This document shows, piece by piece, positions 16,895 through 24,694 of a DNA stretch of 29,824 nt (position 1 is its first letter; every line of letters starts with the position of its first letter). Source of the stretch: an uncultured Acetatifactor sp. (GTDB lineage: Bacteria > Bacillota > Clostridia > Lachnospirales > Lachnospiraceae); contig CAJUJN010000053.1 of the NCBI GenBank assembly GCA_910586775.1, forward strand, positions 1 through 29,824. Direction: 5' to 3'. A program made the position numbers and the translations under genes. Below the pieces are notes generated by a model that saw only the letters and a list, made by a program, of their open reading frames with translations, did no database searches and was not told where the DNA came from.

Positions 16895-17007
16895 ACTGGC
16901 ACTTGTTGATTTTTTCCTCCTGACTGCCGGCAGGTATTTCTCACTGACCGAAACGCTCTGCAACTTTTACCGCTCGCCTTTTTTCCTGACAGCTGCCAGG
17001 CTTCCGG

Positions 17008-20000
17008 TTATATAGCGGCATCTGCGTCCGGCGTGCCCGCAGAATTTTCCGGCTGTTTCCCGGTATCTGCGTCCGGCGTTTCTGTCGGTCCGGGACTTGC
17101 CTGCGCATCCCTGTTTCCTTCGCCTTCATTGACTTCCGGCGTACCCGCAGGGCTTTCCGGCTGTTTCCCGGCATCTGCGTCCGGCGTTTCTGTCGGCTCG
17201 GGACTTGTCTGCGCATCCCTGCCCACTTCGCCTTCATTGGCTTCCGGAGTTCCTGCAGGGCTTTCCGGCTGTTTCCCGGCATCTGCGTCCGGCGTTTCTG
17301 TCGGCTCGGGACTTGTCTGCGTATCCATATTCCCTTCACCTTCGTTGATTTCCGGTGTATCCGACGGGCTTTCCGGATGTATATCAGCATCCCCGCCGGA
17401 AATTTGGCCAGGTTCGGAACTCCCTGCATCCTCTTCGCTGTCGACGGAAGCCCTGCTCTTCAGCAGCTCAATATAGTCCACATAGACGGTTCCGTTCCTG
17501 TTCGCATTGTTTGCCCCCAACGGATAGAAACACATTCTTGTCAGGTTGTTCCCGCTGACATGCAATGCCAGCTTACTGACATCAATCGTCACAATCGCCC
17601 AACCATTTTCATCCGCTTCATATCTAACCAAATCTGTTCCAACTGACTCTGCCTGATCTGCATTCCCTCCATTCGCCGTATAATACAGTTGGAGCGATAA
17701 TTCAGGATCTGTGCATTCTGTGTTCAGCCTGATACGGATTGTGTCAAAATCTACTGCCGGTATATTGATTGCTCCCGGAGCGCCGCTCCATACCCTGGCT
17801 CCCTGGGCATCCTTCCCTTCAATCCTTACCATGCCGTTTTCGGGTTCGATTATTGTAGGACCACCGCCAGCCCAGTTTTCCCTGTCGCTTACAAAGTACC
17901 ATCCTTTTGCCAGGGACGCATACTCCGGATCGTCCTCTGTCCATTTACCGGTATCATCGCCGATTAATTCCGAAGGATCTGGCTCCTCTTCGCCCCCGGG
18001 AATACCCTGCGGAATCCATTCTTCCAGGATACCCCAGATTGCTTCGGCAATCTTTTCCATACCCTTGTCGCCGGGATGGCGGAGTACCCCCTCGAATACC
18101 TCTGTTTTTTCTGTATCGCCGGTTACCTTCCTGTAATATTCCAGAATCTGTTCTTCATAATCATATGCCAGATATTCTCTGTCCGTCCATTCCGTCATAT
18201 CTGCAAAAGCATAGCTGTATTTTTCTGCGGCATCGGCGATAACCTCCACAATGGCCTCATTCGTCAGTGCCGTAGCGCCTGCAATCACCTGCGCATCCCC
18301 ATCCGGATTGAATTTGTCAATAATCTTCTTATACTTATCCGCCGAGAATATCCTGTCATTATTGAAGCTCGGATCATTTTCGTTCTCGCCGTTCTGCACG
18401 TTTGCTCCAAAGGTAGCAATGATGATGTCCGCATTCCAGTTTGCGTATTTATCCCTTTGATCGCTGATTTTACTCCAATCATAGAAATACTTTTCATACT
18501 CTGAAATGTTTATCGCCTTTACTTCCACCACGCCGTTCTTCTCCAGGATCTTTTTCTTCAGCAGATGCACATAATCCTTATCCGGGCTTGTAGCTGCCAT
18601 TCCCCAGTCACCGGCCCAACCGTAGTTGAGGTTCGGGGCATGCTGCGTAATGGAATTGCCGATAATCAGGACCTTCCTGGCCGGGGAGTTCTCTGTACCG
18701 TTCGCCCTTCTCAGGAACTGTACACTGTCAAGCAGTACGGAAACCCCTGCCCTGCACAGCTGTTCATTGTGGTCACTGAATACTTCCAGTCCGATACGCG
18801 CAAGCTTCTTCCCTTCAGGCCAGATATCTCCGCTGATGTCAAATGTGAGCGTGACATAATCTTCCGTGCCGATCTCGTACGGAGCAGAGTAGATTTCCGC
18901 CGTAGATTTGTCAGTGAATGCAAGAATCAGTTTCATTCTTTCGAAAGTGATTCCTGCTTCCCCGGTTCTGGCTTTCTCCTCCTCTTCCGGAGCGCCTGAA
19001 AGTTCATCCGGCACAATGGCCTTCAGCCTGATTCGAATATGTGTCACATCCTCCTTCGTATAGTTATAAGGGTTCGTGGGCTCACCCGACGGGTTAGTAG
19101 CCATAGACCAGAGCCTGGGATTATAATCGCCTTCTTTTGTAGGAGGCATAATCTCCAGAGAACCTTCTACAATTCGGCTCTGGGTAGTACCGCCCGTTGC
19201 CCAGTCGTCATAACCGTTGGTAAAATATGCGCTGTCAAATGCACTAAACCAGTTATTGTCCAGGATTTCAACGGAAGTTATCCACACCGTTTTCCCGTTA
19301 TCCGCTTCCGTTATTGTCTCACCGATGGGATAGATATTGAGCCTCCCAATGGTTTGATCTGTTTTCCAACCGGCACCGGCAGTCAGATCAATCATTGCAT
19401 ATAAGTCGCCGTTTGCATCTGTCTGGCAGGGAATATTCCTGTAGCTGACAGTACCGCCTGCCTTATCTTCCTCCCCCAGATACTGAAGATCCATAGCCAT
19501 TGCGCTGATTTCCGCCTCTGTCCGGACACGGACCAGTACATGGGTTGCCTCCGCCGTGCTGATATTTACAGGATCCTTAATTACCCCTGCTTCATCATAG
19601 CTGGACCATACATTCATCCTCTGGCCATTGGCTGTAAGCTTCAGCGCTCTGCTTTCCTGATCATATTCCGCAATGGTAGCGCCGCCTCCGGCCCAGAAAC
19701 CCATACTCTCTGCGAACTCCCATCCATAGATCGTATAAGGACTTTCCTCAATCAGTATCCTTTCTTCCCCGGGATCCACCTCAGTATCTTTCTCCAGGTC
19801 AAGAATGAGGAAGCTGTCCATACAGAAGGTCTGGGTGCCTCCTGCCGCTTCGTCGTACCATAAGATACGGATTCTGTCAATTTCCACGGCATCCTTAAGG
19901 GCTCCCTTCCGATCTCCGCTCAGGTCGATCATGACTTCATAAAAACCGTCCTCTGCCAGCATATCATCCGTCAGCTGAATCTCATATGACTGATTGTAAT

Positions 20001-23000
20001 TAGTGCCGTCTCCGTATACCTCTCCCTTAAGGACCGGATTCCCGCCTGCGCCTTCGATCTTAACACGCATAAGGATATGGTCCGCCTTCCCGGCGCGGAC
20101 ATTAAAGTGAGGTACTTCGGGGGACCAGACCCTTGTATCCTTCCCTTTGGCCGATATCCGCATGACTCCCCTGTTGTCAACCGCAGGCTCTGTCATTGTA
20201 TCCGCTCCGCCGTAAGTCCAGGCCTCCGTACTCGTGGTAAAGTAGTAAGCCTTCAAGATGGCAGGATCCTCAAATCTGGTAATATTTACTCTGGCCGGGT
20301 TCCCGCCTTCCGCCGGCACAACCTCCACTTCAAATGCAGGATGTTCCTCTCCCTGGATATCTGTCACCTTACCTGTATTTTCAAAGAAATCCACAATCGG
20401 GACATACTTTCTGCCATTGAGAGAGAACGCACCGATACTGTCCACAGGGACACCGTCCGCAAGCATCCTGACCTCTCCCTCATAAGGGAATTCCAACATA
20501 ACCTGGCCTGTGTATATATACAGTCTGTCCGCTGCAAGCGGCTCGGAAACATATGCGCCTGCCAGACCGCTCAATTCTTCCGCCGGGAACATAAGCCTGC
20601 CGTCCACGGTCTCAACAGGGTTGGACGTATAGAACCGGGAACCGTTCATATAGATTTCGGCGTCTCCGCCCACCTTTCTGCGAAGAATCGTTATGGAATC
20701 AATCCAGAACTCGCCGTCCCTCTCTATGGGATCAAACCGAATCTGCCTGATGGTACCTGTCCATTTGCGGTTCTGACTCATATCGAAAACAATTTCCGCA
20801 TAACCGTCCTCGCCTTCCAGATAGGATGCAGCTACCATCTTACTGCTGGAATAGGAAGTCTCCTCGTCCGTGACAAAGTAAATCGCGGGCTGGCCGATGG
20901 GTTCTTCGCCGCCTTCGGCTTTCATGCGCACCCGGATTTCCAGTGCCGATTTTGCATCCAGATTCAGGTTGTCAGGAGACATCAGGGAAGGATCCGCTGT
21001 TTCCTGTCCTCTGTCAGTCATTTGCAGTTCATCCAGCGAAACCGTCTTTCCATAGTACCTGCCGCCTTCTACTTTCTGCTCGGCCAGTCTCTTGATCCAT
21101 CTTCCGTCGTCCTTGCCAACCGTCCACCCTTCCGCATCGCCATCCCGATTGAACTGCCAGTCGCAGCCTTCAATCGCTTCCAGGCTGCCCCTGTCAGAGC
21201 CCTTGTCCACCAATACCACATGTCTGTCCTGGACATACATATGGTTGATTCTGGCCCGCTGATCTGCGTCAGGAACGATATCTGTCTTCCCATCTGTGGT
21301 ATGTGCCCCGCCTACGCCGTCACCATCACCGAACACGCCCCGGACAGCGTCAATGTATCCAAAGCCTGCCAGGCTTGACGGCATAATAAAGTGACCTTCG
21401 CTGTATTCATTCCAGTTGTCCAGGAGAAGCACTTTGGAACCGATGCTGTCCTGGTTCAGATCCTTTTTCATGAAATCCCGTATCCACTCCAGCACGGTCT
21501 GGAACTGTTCTACTGTACAGAATGCGCCGTCATTCCGATCCCAGGCCTTATCCCAGAAGCCCACAGATGCAGTGGGAACAACCCCTTTCTCAGCAAGCCC
21601 GACTTTTTCCACCGCATTCTGGACAGCCTCCATTCCCATAGTCTGTTTGGTTACTGTGTAGCTGTCGCTGCCCCAGGTATATGCATACTGGCCGTCGAAT
21701 CCTGCCTGGGCAATTTCTGCTGCATTCGCCGCAGAGCTGTCATTGCACATAATGATATATGCGCCGTCAAATCCGGCGTCCACGCATGCCTGCCTCAGAT
21801 ACGCAACCGCTTCCTTCACCCCGTCCGAGCCTCCGAAGTAACCCTTCAGCTTGGAAATATTGTACATGCCCACAAGAGGTTTATTCTCTACCTTTAAGTA
21901 TCTGTCATCCTTAAAATACTGCTCAACCCAATAAGGAACAATATTTTTCTTGAAATCCTCCAGATCCTGCCCTCCACTGCCGCATTCCCAGGTAATGGCA
22001 AAATCCATCCTGTCGCTGTATTCCGCGTTCATATACCCATCATGGAGCGCTCTGGAGTTGCGTGCCATCTTAACAGGCTGACCTTCACCCTCCCATGGGC
22101 GGTACCAGCAGAACAGTTCAAAATCGATGCCGTGCTCTATCTTGTATTTCAGCTCCCAGTCGGCTGCCTCAGGACGCATTTCATCATAATAGCCAAGGAC
22201 AGGCGTTCTGTCCTCCCAGTCGGTCAGCCAGTCATAACCGAAATGCTCTCCTTCCACCCACAGATTACAGCTCTGTAATCCTACCAGAGGAGCGTCTTCT
22301 TCCTTCGCCACTGATACCGGCTCCGGGACATAGTCCTCAGGAAGCGGGATCCAATCCTTAACCACAATGTCATCCAATATGGCGTCTCCGCCTTCTGCCG
22401 CAAAGGATATTCGGGTAAACTTCCCGAAGGGTAACGCAATATTATTCGCTTTCAGCTTATGGTTCAGGTACAGCTCAGTCCCTTCCTCTGTCTGCTTCAG
22501 CATGATGTGATACCACATATTTTCCAGACAGTCATATAGTCCTTTAAATGTTTCGCCATCATAATAGCCAAACTTACCGTCCCTGGTTGCTACCTTGAAT
22601 GCATTGCCGGCTTCATCTTCCAGAATCATTGCAAATTCACCGGAATTGCGCTCCATCAGATACTGATATTCAACCCATGCGCCGTCCTGGGCATATGTCG
22701 CTGCCCGGGTAATCTCAGCGCCGTCTTTTAAAAGTGCGCTGTACCTGTCAGGCCCCTGGGTACCCGTTTTGTAAATCGTCGCGGCATCTCCGGCTACCTT
22801 CCAGTCATCGTTGATCTTCAGATCCGTTCCATCCAGGAACTTCTCATTTACGTAGTAGCCTGTATAGATGCGCACAGTGCCAATCACGACGGCACCCTTG
22901 TCTGCTTCGCCGGTCTCAATGCTGAAGCGGTCAATGGCATCCGCACTGTTTATAAAGGAAAATACCTTCGCCTCATCCCCATCTGTTACGCCTTCGCCGT

Positions 23001-24423
23001 TCACGCTGACAGTAAAGGTACCATTGGCCGGGCTGATATGTAATTTAAGAAAAGCAAGCTCCTCCACCGGCAGTGCGCAAAGGTCTGTATCGCCCAGGAA
23101 CAGCCTGTCGCCCTTCACGGCAAAACGTATGGCAGTCGTGTTTTCGTTACGTAATTCCAACGCTGTATCATCCATGCATGCGGAAGCCCTCATTGAAAAT
23201 TCCATGGTAAAATCATCCGCAATCGCATTGAATGCCCTCAGAGCCTGTCCGCCGACATACTTGCTGGAGTCTGTAAAGCACGCGCCGTCATTTGCCTTGG
23301 TTGCCGCTCCTGTAGGCAGAGAGAGGTCCCAGCTACTGAACATTACTTCCGTCCAGTCGTTAATTGCTGAGAAATTAAAGTCGTCCCATACAACATAGTA
23401 GCCGTTTTCGCTTACAGGTTCTGCACTCGGACTCGGCTTTGGGCTTGCACTTGGTTCTGGACTTGCACTCGGTTCCGGGCTTGCACTTGGTTCCGGACTT
23501 GCACTCGGCTTTGGACTCGTACTCGGTTCCGGGCTTGCACTCGGCTTTGGACTTACAGTCGGTTCTGGACTCGTACTCGGTTCCGGGCTTGCACTCGGCT
23601 TTGGACTTGTACTCGGTTCCGGACTCGTACTCGGTTCCGGGCTTGCACTCGGCTCGGGGCTCACGTCGGGCTTAGGATTCTCACTGGGCGCAGTACTCAT
23701 TATCGGTTCGGGACTTTTATCCGGTTCCGGATTTGTTACCGGCTCAGGGCTTTTTTCCGGCTCGGTGCCTGGTCCATCGGGTCTGGTTGCGTCGGAATTA
23801 TCTTCCTCGTTGCTGCCGGGAACGGAATAAGTTACCCTGCCCTCTATATCCACCTCTTTACCGTCAATCTCTACTCGCTCATATGCACTGACAGTCTTTT
23901 TTACATTTGCGGCAACTGCTTTTAACATATTAGCGGGAAGCAGCGAAGAAGCTATGGCCACGCACAAAAACATGGATATCATATTTCTGCGATTTCTGCG
24001 TCCGGCAACTCCTGCAGCCACCACACCTGCAACAGAAGCGACGGCAAGCACACTCCAAAGCAAAATATTACTATTGTCACCTGTCGCCGCCCCCCCGCTC
24101 TCCGCAGGTACGTAATCTACCGCCAGTGAAACAGTTTCTCCTGCTGACAGCGTTTCCAGTTTCCTTACTGCATCACCATCTTTCACCCTGTAACCGCCAG
24201 GAACAATGCTTTCAACAGTTACATCCGTCACCGCATAAGCATTGTTATTCTTTACGGTAATATTTGTGCCAATCTTCTGGTCACCGCTATACTTCTGCCG
24301 ATCCGCAGTGACAGTGATCTCCATTCCGTCCTGGCTCTTCGTCGCTGCGAAAACAGGAAGCATTGCAGTCAGCCACCAGGTAAGCGCAAGTAAAATAACG
24401 GATAATTTCCTGACTTTTTGCAT
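17008..24423 (-). CDS. Giant multidomain surface glycan-active protein (GH99/WbsX-like plus SGNH hydrolase)
   Basis: 2471 residues. Order: signal peptide (1-27); small beta domain (28-108); two hydrophobic segments (119-141 and 148-171) around RRNRR; Pro/Ser/Glu linker (217-337); two LamG-like beta domains (341-692); GH99/WbsX-like domain (711-1035) with LGYYD, YFKDDRYLKV and NWNEYSEGHF, whose E1006 and E1009 have the E-x-x-E spacing of GH99 catalytic residues. Then come a beta module (1080-1251), a copper-amine-oxidase-N-like stalk domain (1254-1351), three related beta modules (1389-1907), an SGNH hydrolase (1913-2138; GNSIT with S1924, GAN with N2008, RHPGDKGM with H2116), a fourth related module (2167-2323) and 36-residue repeats (2356-2463). 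The start is at 24423, where GGAGG stands 8 nt upstream. Two earlier in-frame ATGs (24438, 24429) overlap or crowd that site. No LPXTG signal ends the protein. Likely role: cleaving and deacylating an extracellular glycan; the substrate is unknown. Confidence 0.88.
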   Translation of the reverse strand: MQKVRKLSVILLALTWWLTAMLPVFAATKSQDGMEITVTADRQKYSGDQKIGTNITVKNNNAYAVTDVTVESIVPGGYRVKDGDAVRKLETLSAGETVSLAVDYVPAESGGAATGDNSNILLWSVLAVASVAGVVAAGVAGRRNRRNMISMFLCVAIASSLLPANMLKAVAANVKKTVSAYERVEIDGKEVDIEGRVTYSVPGSNEEDNSDATRPDGPGTEPEKSPEPVTNPEPDKSPEPIMSTAPSENPKPDVSPEPSASPEPSTSPEPSTSPKPSASPEPSTSPEPTVSPKPSASPEPSTSPKPSASPEPSASPEPSASPEPSASPKPSPSAEPVSENGYYVVWDDFNFSAINDWTEVMFSSWDLSLPTGAATKANDGACFTDSSKYVGGQALRAFNAIADDFTMEFSMRASACMDDTALELRNENTTAIRFAVKGDRLFLGDTDLCALPVEELAFLKLHISPANGTFTVSVNGEGVTDGDEAKVFSFINSADAIDRFSIETGEADKGAVVIGTVRIYTGYYVNEKFLDGTDLKINDDWKVAGDAATIYKTGTQGPDRYSALLKDGAEITRAATYAQDGAWVEYQYLMERNSGEFAMILEDEAGNAFKVATRDGKFGYYDGETFKGLYDCLENMWYHIMLKQTEEGTELYLNHKLKANNIALPFGKFTRISFAAEGGDAILDDIVVKDWIPLPEDYVPEPVSVAKEEDAPLVGLQSCNLWVEGEHFGYDWLTDWEDRTPVLGYYDEMRPEAADWELKYKIEHGIDFELFCWYRPWEGEGQPVKMARNSRALHDGYMNAEYSDRMDFAITWECGSGGQDLEDFKKNIVPYWVEQYFKDDRYLKVENKPLVGMYNISKLKGYFGGSDGVKEAVAYLRQACVDAGFDGAYIIMCNDSSAANAAEIAQAGFDGQYAYTWGSDSYTVTKQTMGMEAVQNAVEKVGLAEKGVVPTASVGFWDKAWDRNDGAFCTVEQFQTVLEWIRDFMKKDLNQDSIGSKVLLLDNWNEYSEGHFIMPSSLAGFGYIDAVRGVFGDGDGVGGAHTTDGKTDIVPDADQRARINHMYVQDRHVVLVDKGSDRGSLEAIEGCDWQFNRDGDAEGWTVGKDDGRWIKRLAEQKVEGGRYYGKTVSLDELQMTDRGQETADPSLMSPDNLNLDAKSALEIRVRMKAEGGEEPIGQPAIYFVTDEETSYSSSKMVAASYLEGEDGYAEIVFDMSQNRKWTGTIRQIRFDPIERDGEFWIDSITILRRKVGGDAEIYMNGSRFYTSNPVETVDGRLMFPAEELSGLAGAYVSEPLAADRLYIYTGQVMLEFPYEGEVRMLADGVPVDSIGAFSLNGRKYVPIVDFFENTGKVTDIQGEEHPAFEVEVVPAEGGNPARVNITRFEDPAILKAYYFTTSTEAWTYGGADTMTEPAVDNRGVMRISAKGKDTRVWSPEVPHFNVRAGKADHILMRVKIEGAGGNPVLKGEVYGDGTNYNQSYEIQLTDDMLAEDGFYEVMIDLSGDRKGALKDAVEIDRIRILWYDEAAGGTQTFCMDSFLILDLEKDTEVDPGEERILIEESPYTIYGWEFAESMGFWAGGGATIAEYDQESRALKLTANGQRMNVWSSYDEAGVIKDPVNISTAEATHVLVRVRTEAEISAMAMDLQYLGEEDKAGGTVSYRNIPCQTDANGDLYAMIDLTAGAGWKTDQTIGRLNIYPIGETITEADNGKTVWITSVEILDNNWFSAFDSAYFTNGYDDWATGGTTQSRIVEGSLEIMPPTKEGDYNPRLWSMATNPSGEPTNPYNYTKEDVTHIRIRLKAIVPDELSGAPEEEEKARTGEAGITFERMKLILAFTDKSTAEIYSAPYEIGTEDYVTLTFDISGDIWPEGKKLARIGLEVFSDHNEQLCRAGVSVLLDSVQFLRRANGTENSPARKVLIIGNSITQHAPNLNYGWAGDWGMAATSPDKDYVHLLKKKILEKNGVVEVKAINISEYEKYFYDWSKISDQRDKYANWNADIIIATFGANVQNGENENDPSFNNDRIFSADKYKKIIDKFNPDGDAQVIAGATALTNEAIVEVIADAAEKYSYAFADMTEWTDREYLAYDYEEQILEYYRKVTGDTEKTEVFEGVLRHPGDKGMEKIAEAIWGILEEWIPQGIPGGEEEPDPSELIGDDTGKWTEDDPEYASLAKGWYFVSDRENWAGGGPTIIEPENGMVRIEGKDAQGARVWSGAPGAINIPAVDFDTIRIRLNTECTDPELSLQLYYTANGGNADQAESVGTDLVRYEADENGWAIVTIDVSKLALHVSGNNLTRMCFYPLGANNANRNGTVYVDYIELLKSRASVDSEEDAGSSEPGQISGGDADIHPESPSDTPEINEGEGNMDTQTSPEPTETPDADAGKQPESPAGTPEANEGEVGRDAQTSPEPTETPDADAGKQPESPAGTPEVNEGEGNRDAQASPGPTETPDADTGKQPENSAGTPDADAAI
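17035..17358 (-). repeat. Three 108-bp tandem repeats at the 3' end of the giant gene
   Basis: Three consecutive 36-codon units, each beginning TPE(I/A/V)NEGE and containing PTETPDAD(A/T)GKQPE, end 24 codons-equivalent or less before the stop. They are acidic, Pro/Thr-rich and look like a flexible wall-spanning or linker segment. The long identical stretches make copy number likely to vary. Confidence 0.92.
23425..23763 (-). repeat. Pro/Ser/Glu-rich repeat linker, 18-bp periodicity
   Basis: Codons for SPEPSA, SPEPST and SPKPSA repeat in frame with an 18-bp period, strongest at 23425-23676. The segment separates the membrane-proximal N-terminal part from the enzymatic region and probably forms an extended stalk. 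It may be glycosylated, but nothing in the sequence shows that. Confidence 0.9.
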
Positions 24424-24475
24424 CTTCATACCCTCCATATCTTGTCAAGTGTTTTCCTCAGGATCCTATACCTTA

Positions 24476-24504
24476 ATATTACTTTTAAAACCTGTATCAG
24501 TAAA
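24476..24504 (-). promoter_or_regulatory. Predicted promoter of the giant surface-protein gene
   Basis: On the minus strand TTTACT (24499-24504) is separated by 17 nt from TAATAT (24476-24481). Both hexamers match 4 of 6, in keeping with an activated promoter. The operator copy nearest to it begins 6 bp upstream of the -35. Confidence 0.6.
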
Positions 24505-24510
24505 TCCTTG

Positions 24511-24540
24511 CTTTATGACATTGCTTCTCGTTTTGTGCCA
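24511..24540 (-). promoter_or_regulatory. Predicted response-regulator operator, copy 1
   Basis: Two half-sites of the form TTTRTGNCA (24512-24520 and 24532-24540) lie 20 bp apart around TTCTCG. That is two helical turns, as expected for one AraC-type domain contacting two major grooves. It is promoter-proximal for the minus-strand giant gene. Confidence 0.65.
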
Positions 24541-24570
24541 AATTCATGTTCTCCGTCCAGACAGCCCGCA

Positions 24571-24599
24571 TTTTGTGTCATCCTTCTCGTTTTATGCCA
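24571..24599 (-). promoter_or_regulatory. Predicted response-regulator operator, copy 2
   Basis: Half-sites at 24572-24580 and 24591-24599 lie 19 bp apart and share TTCTCGTTTT with copy 1. It starts 60 bp from copy 1 and could serve both the giant gene and the divergent regulator gene, whose -35 is 25 bp away. Confidence 0.62.
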
Positions 24600-24624
24600 T
24601 CTTTTTCCAAACCGCCTTTTTCGG

Positions 24625-24653
24625 TTGCAAAAACGTAATTTTACAGGTATGAT
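24625..24653 (+). promoter_or_regulatory. Predicted promoter of the response regulator/histidine kinase pair
   Basis: TTGCAA (24625-24630) is followed after 17 nt by TATGAT (24648-24653). The leader to the ATG at 24695 is about 35 nt. Confidence 0.6.
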
Positions 24654-24694
24654 TAAAGTACTTTTATCAGATTTTACGATGGGAAGGATTTATT

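Larger units (their letters stand above)
16666..17007. other. 342-bp regulatory interval between the giant gene and the ABC operon
   Basis: No gene is present. In transcription order on the minus strand it holds the giant gene's terminator, a response-regulator operator, the ABC operon promoter and a leader of about 100 nt. The operator, -35 and -10 are packed into 66 bp. Confidence 0.75.

Noticed and set aside
20077..21378. 433-codon plus-strand open frame opposite the giant gene
   Set aside because: Antisense shadow of a gene with clear domains. The translation resembles no protein family and has no start signal.
23425..23763. Possible CRISPR array from short regular repeats
   Set aside because: The 18-bp repeats are in frame, lack unique spacers and encode a Pro/Ser/Glu linker within a long gene.
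24444..24449. Perfect TTGACA on the minus strand 21 bp before the giant gene start
   Set aside because: It is too close to the start codon to be a -35 box for that gene. A better-placed promoter lies at 24476-24504 with the operator upstream.
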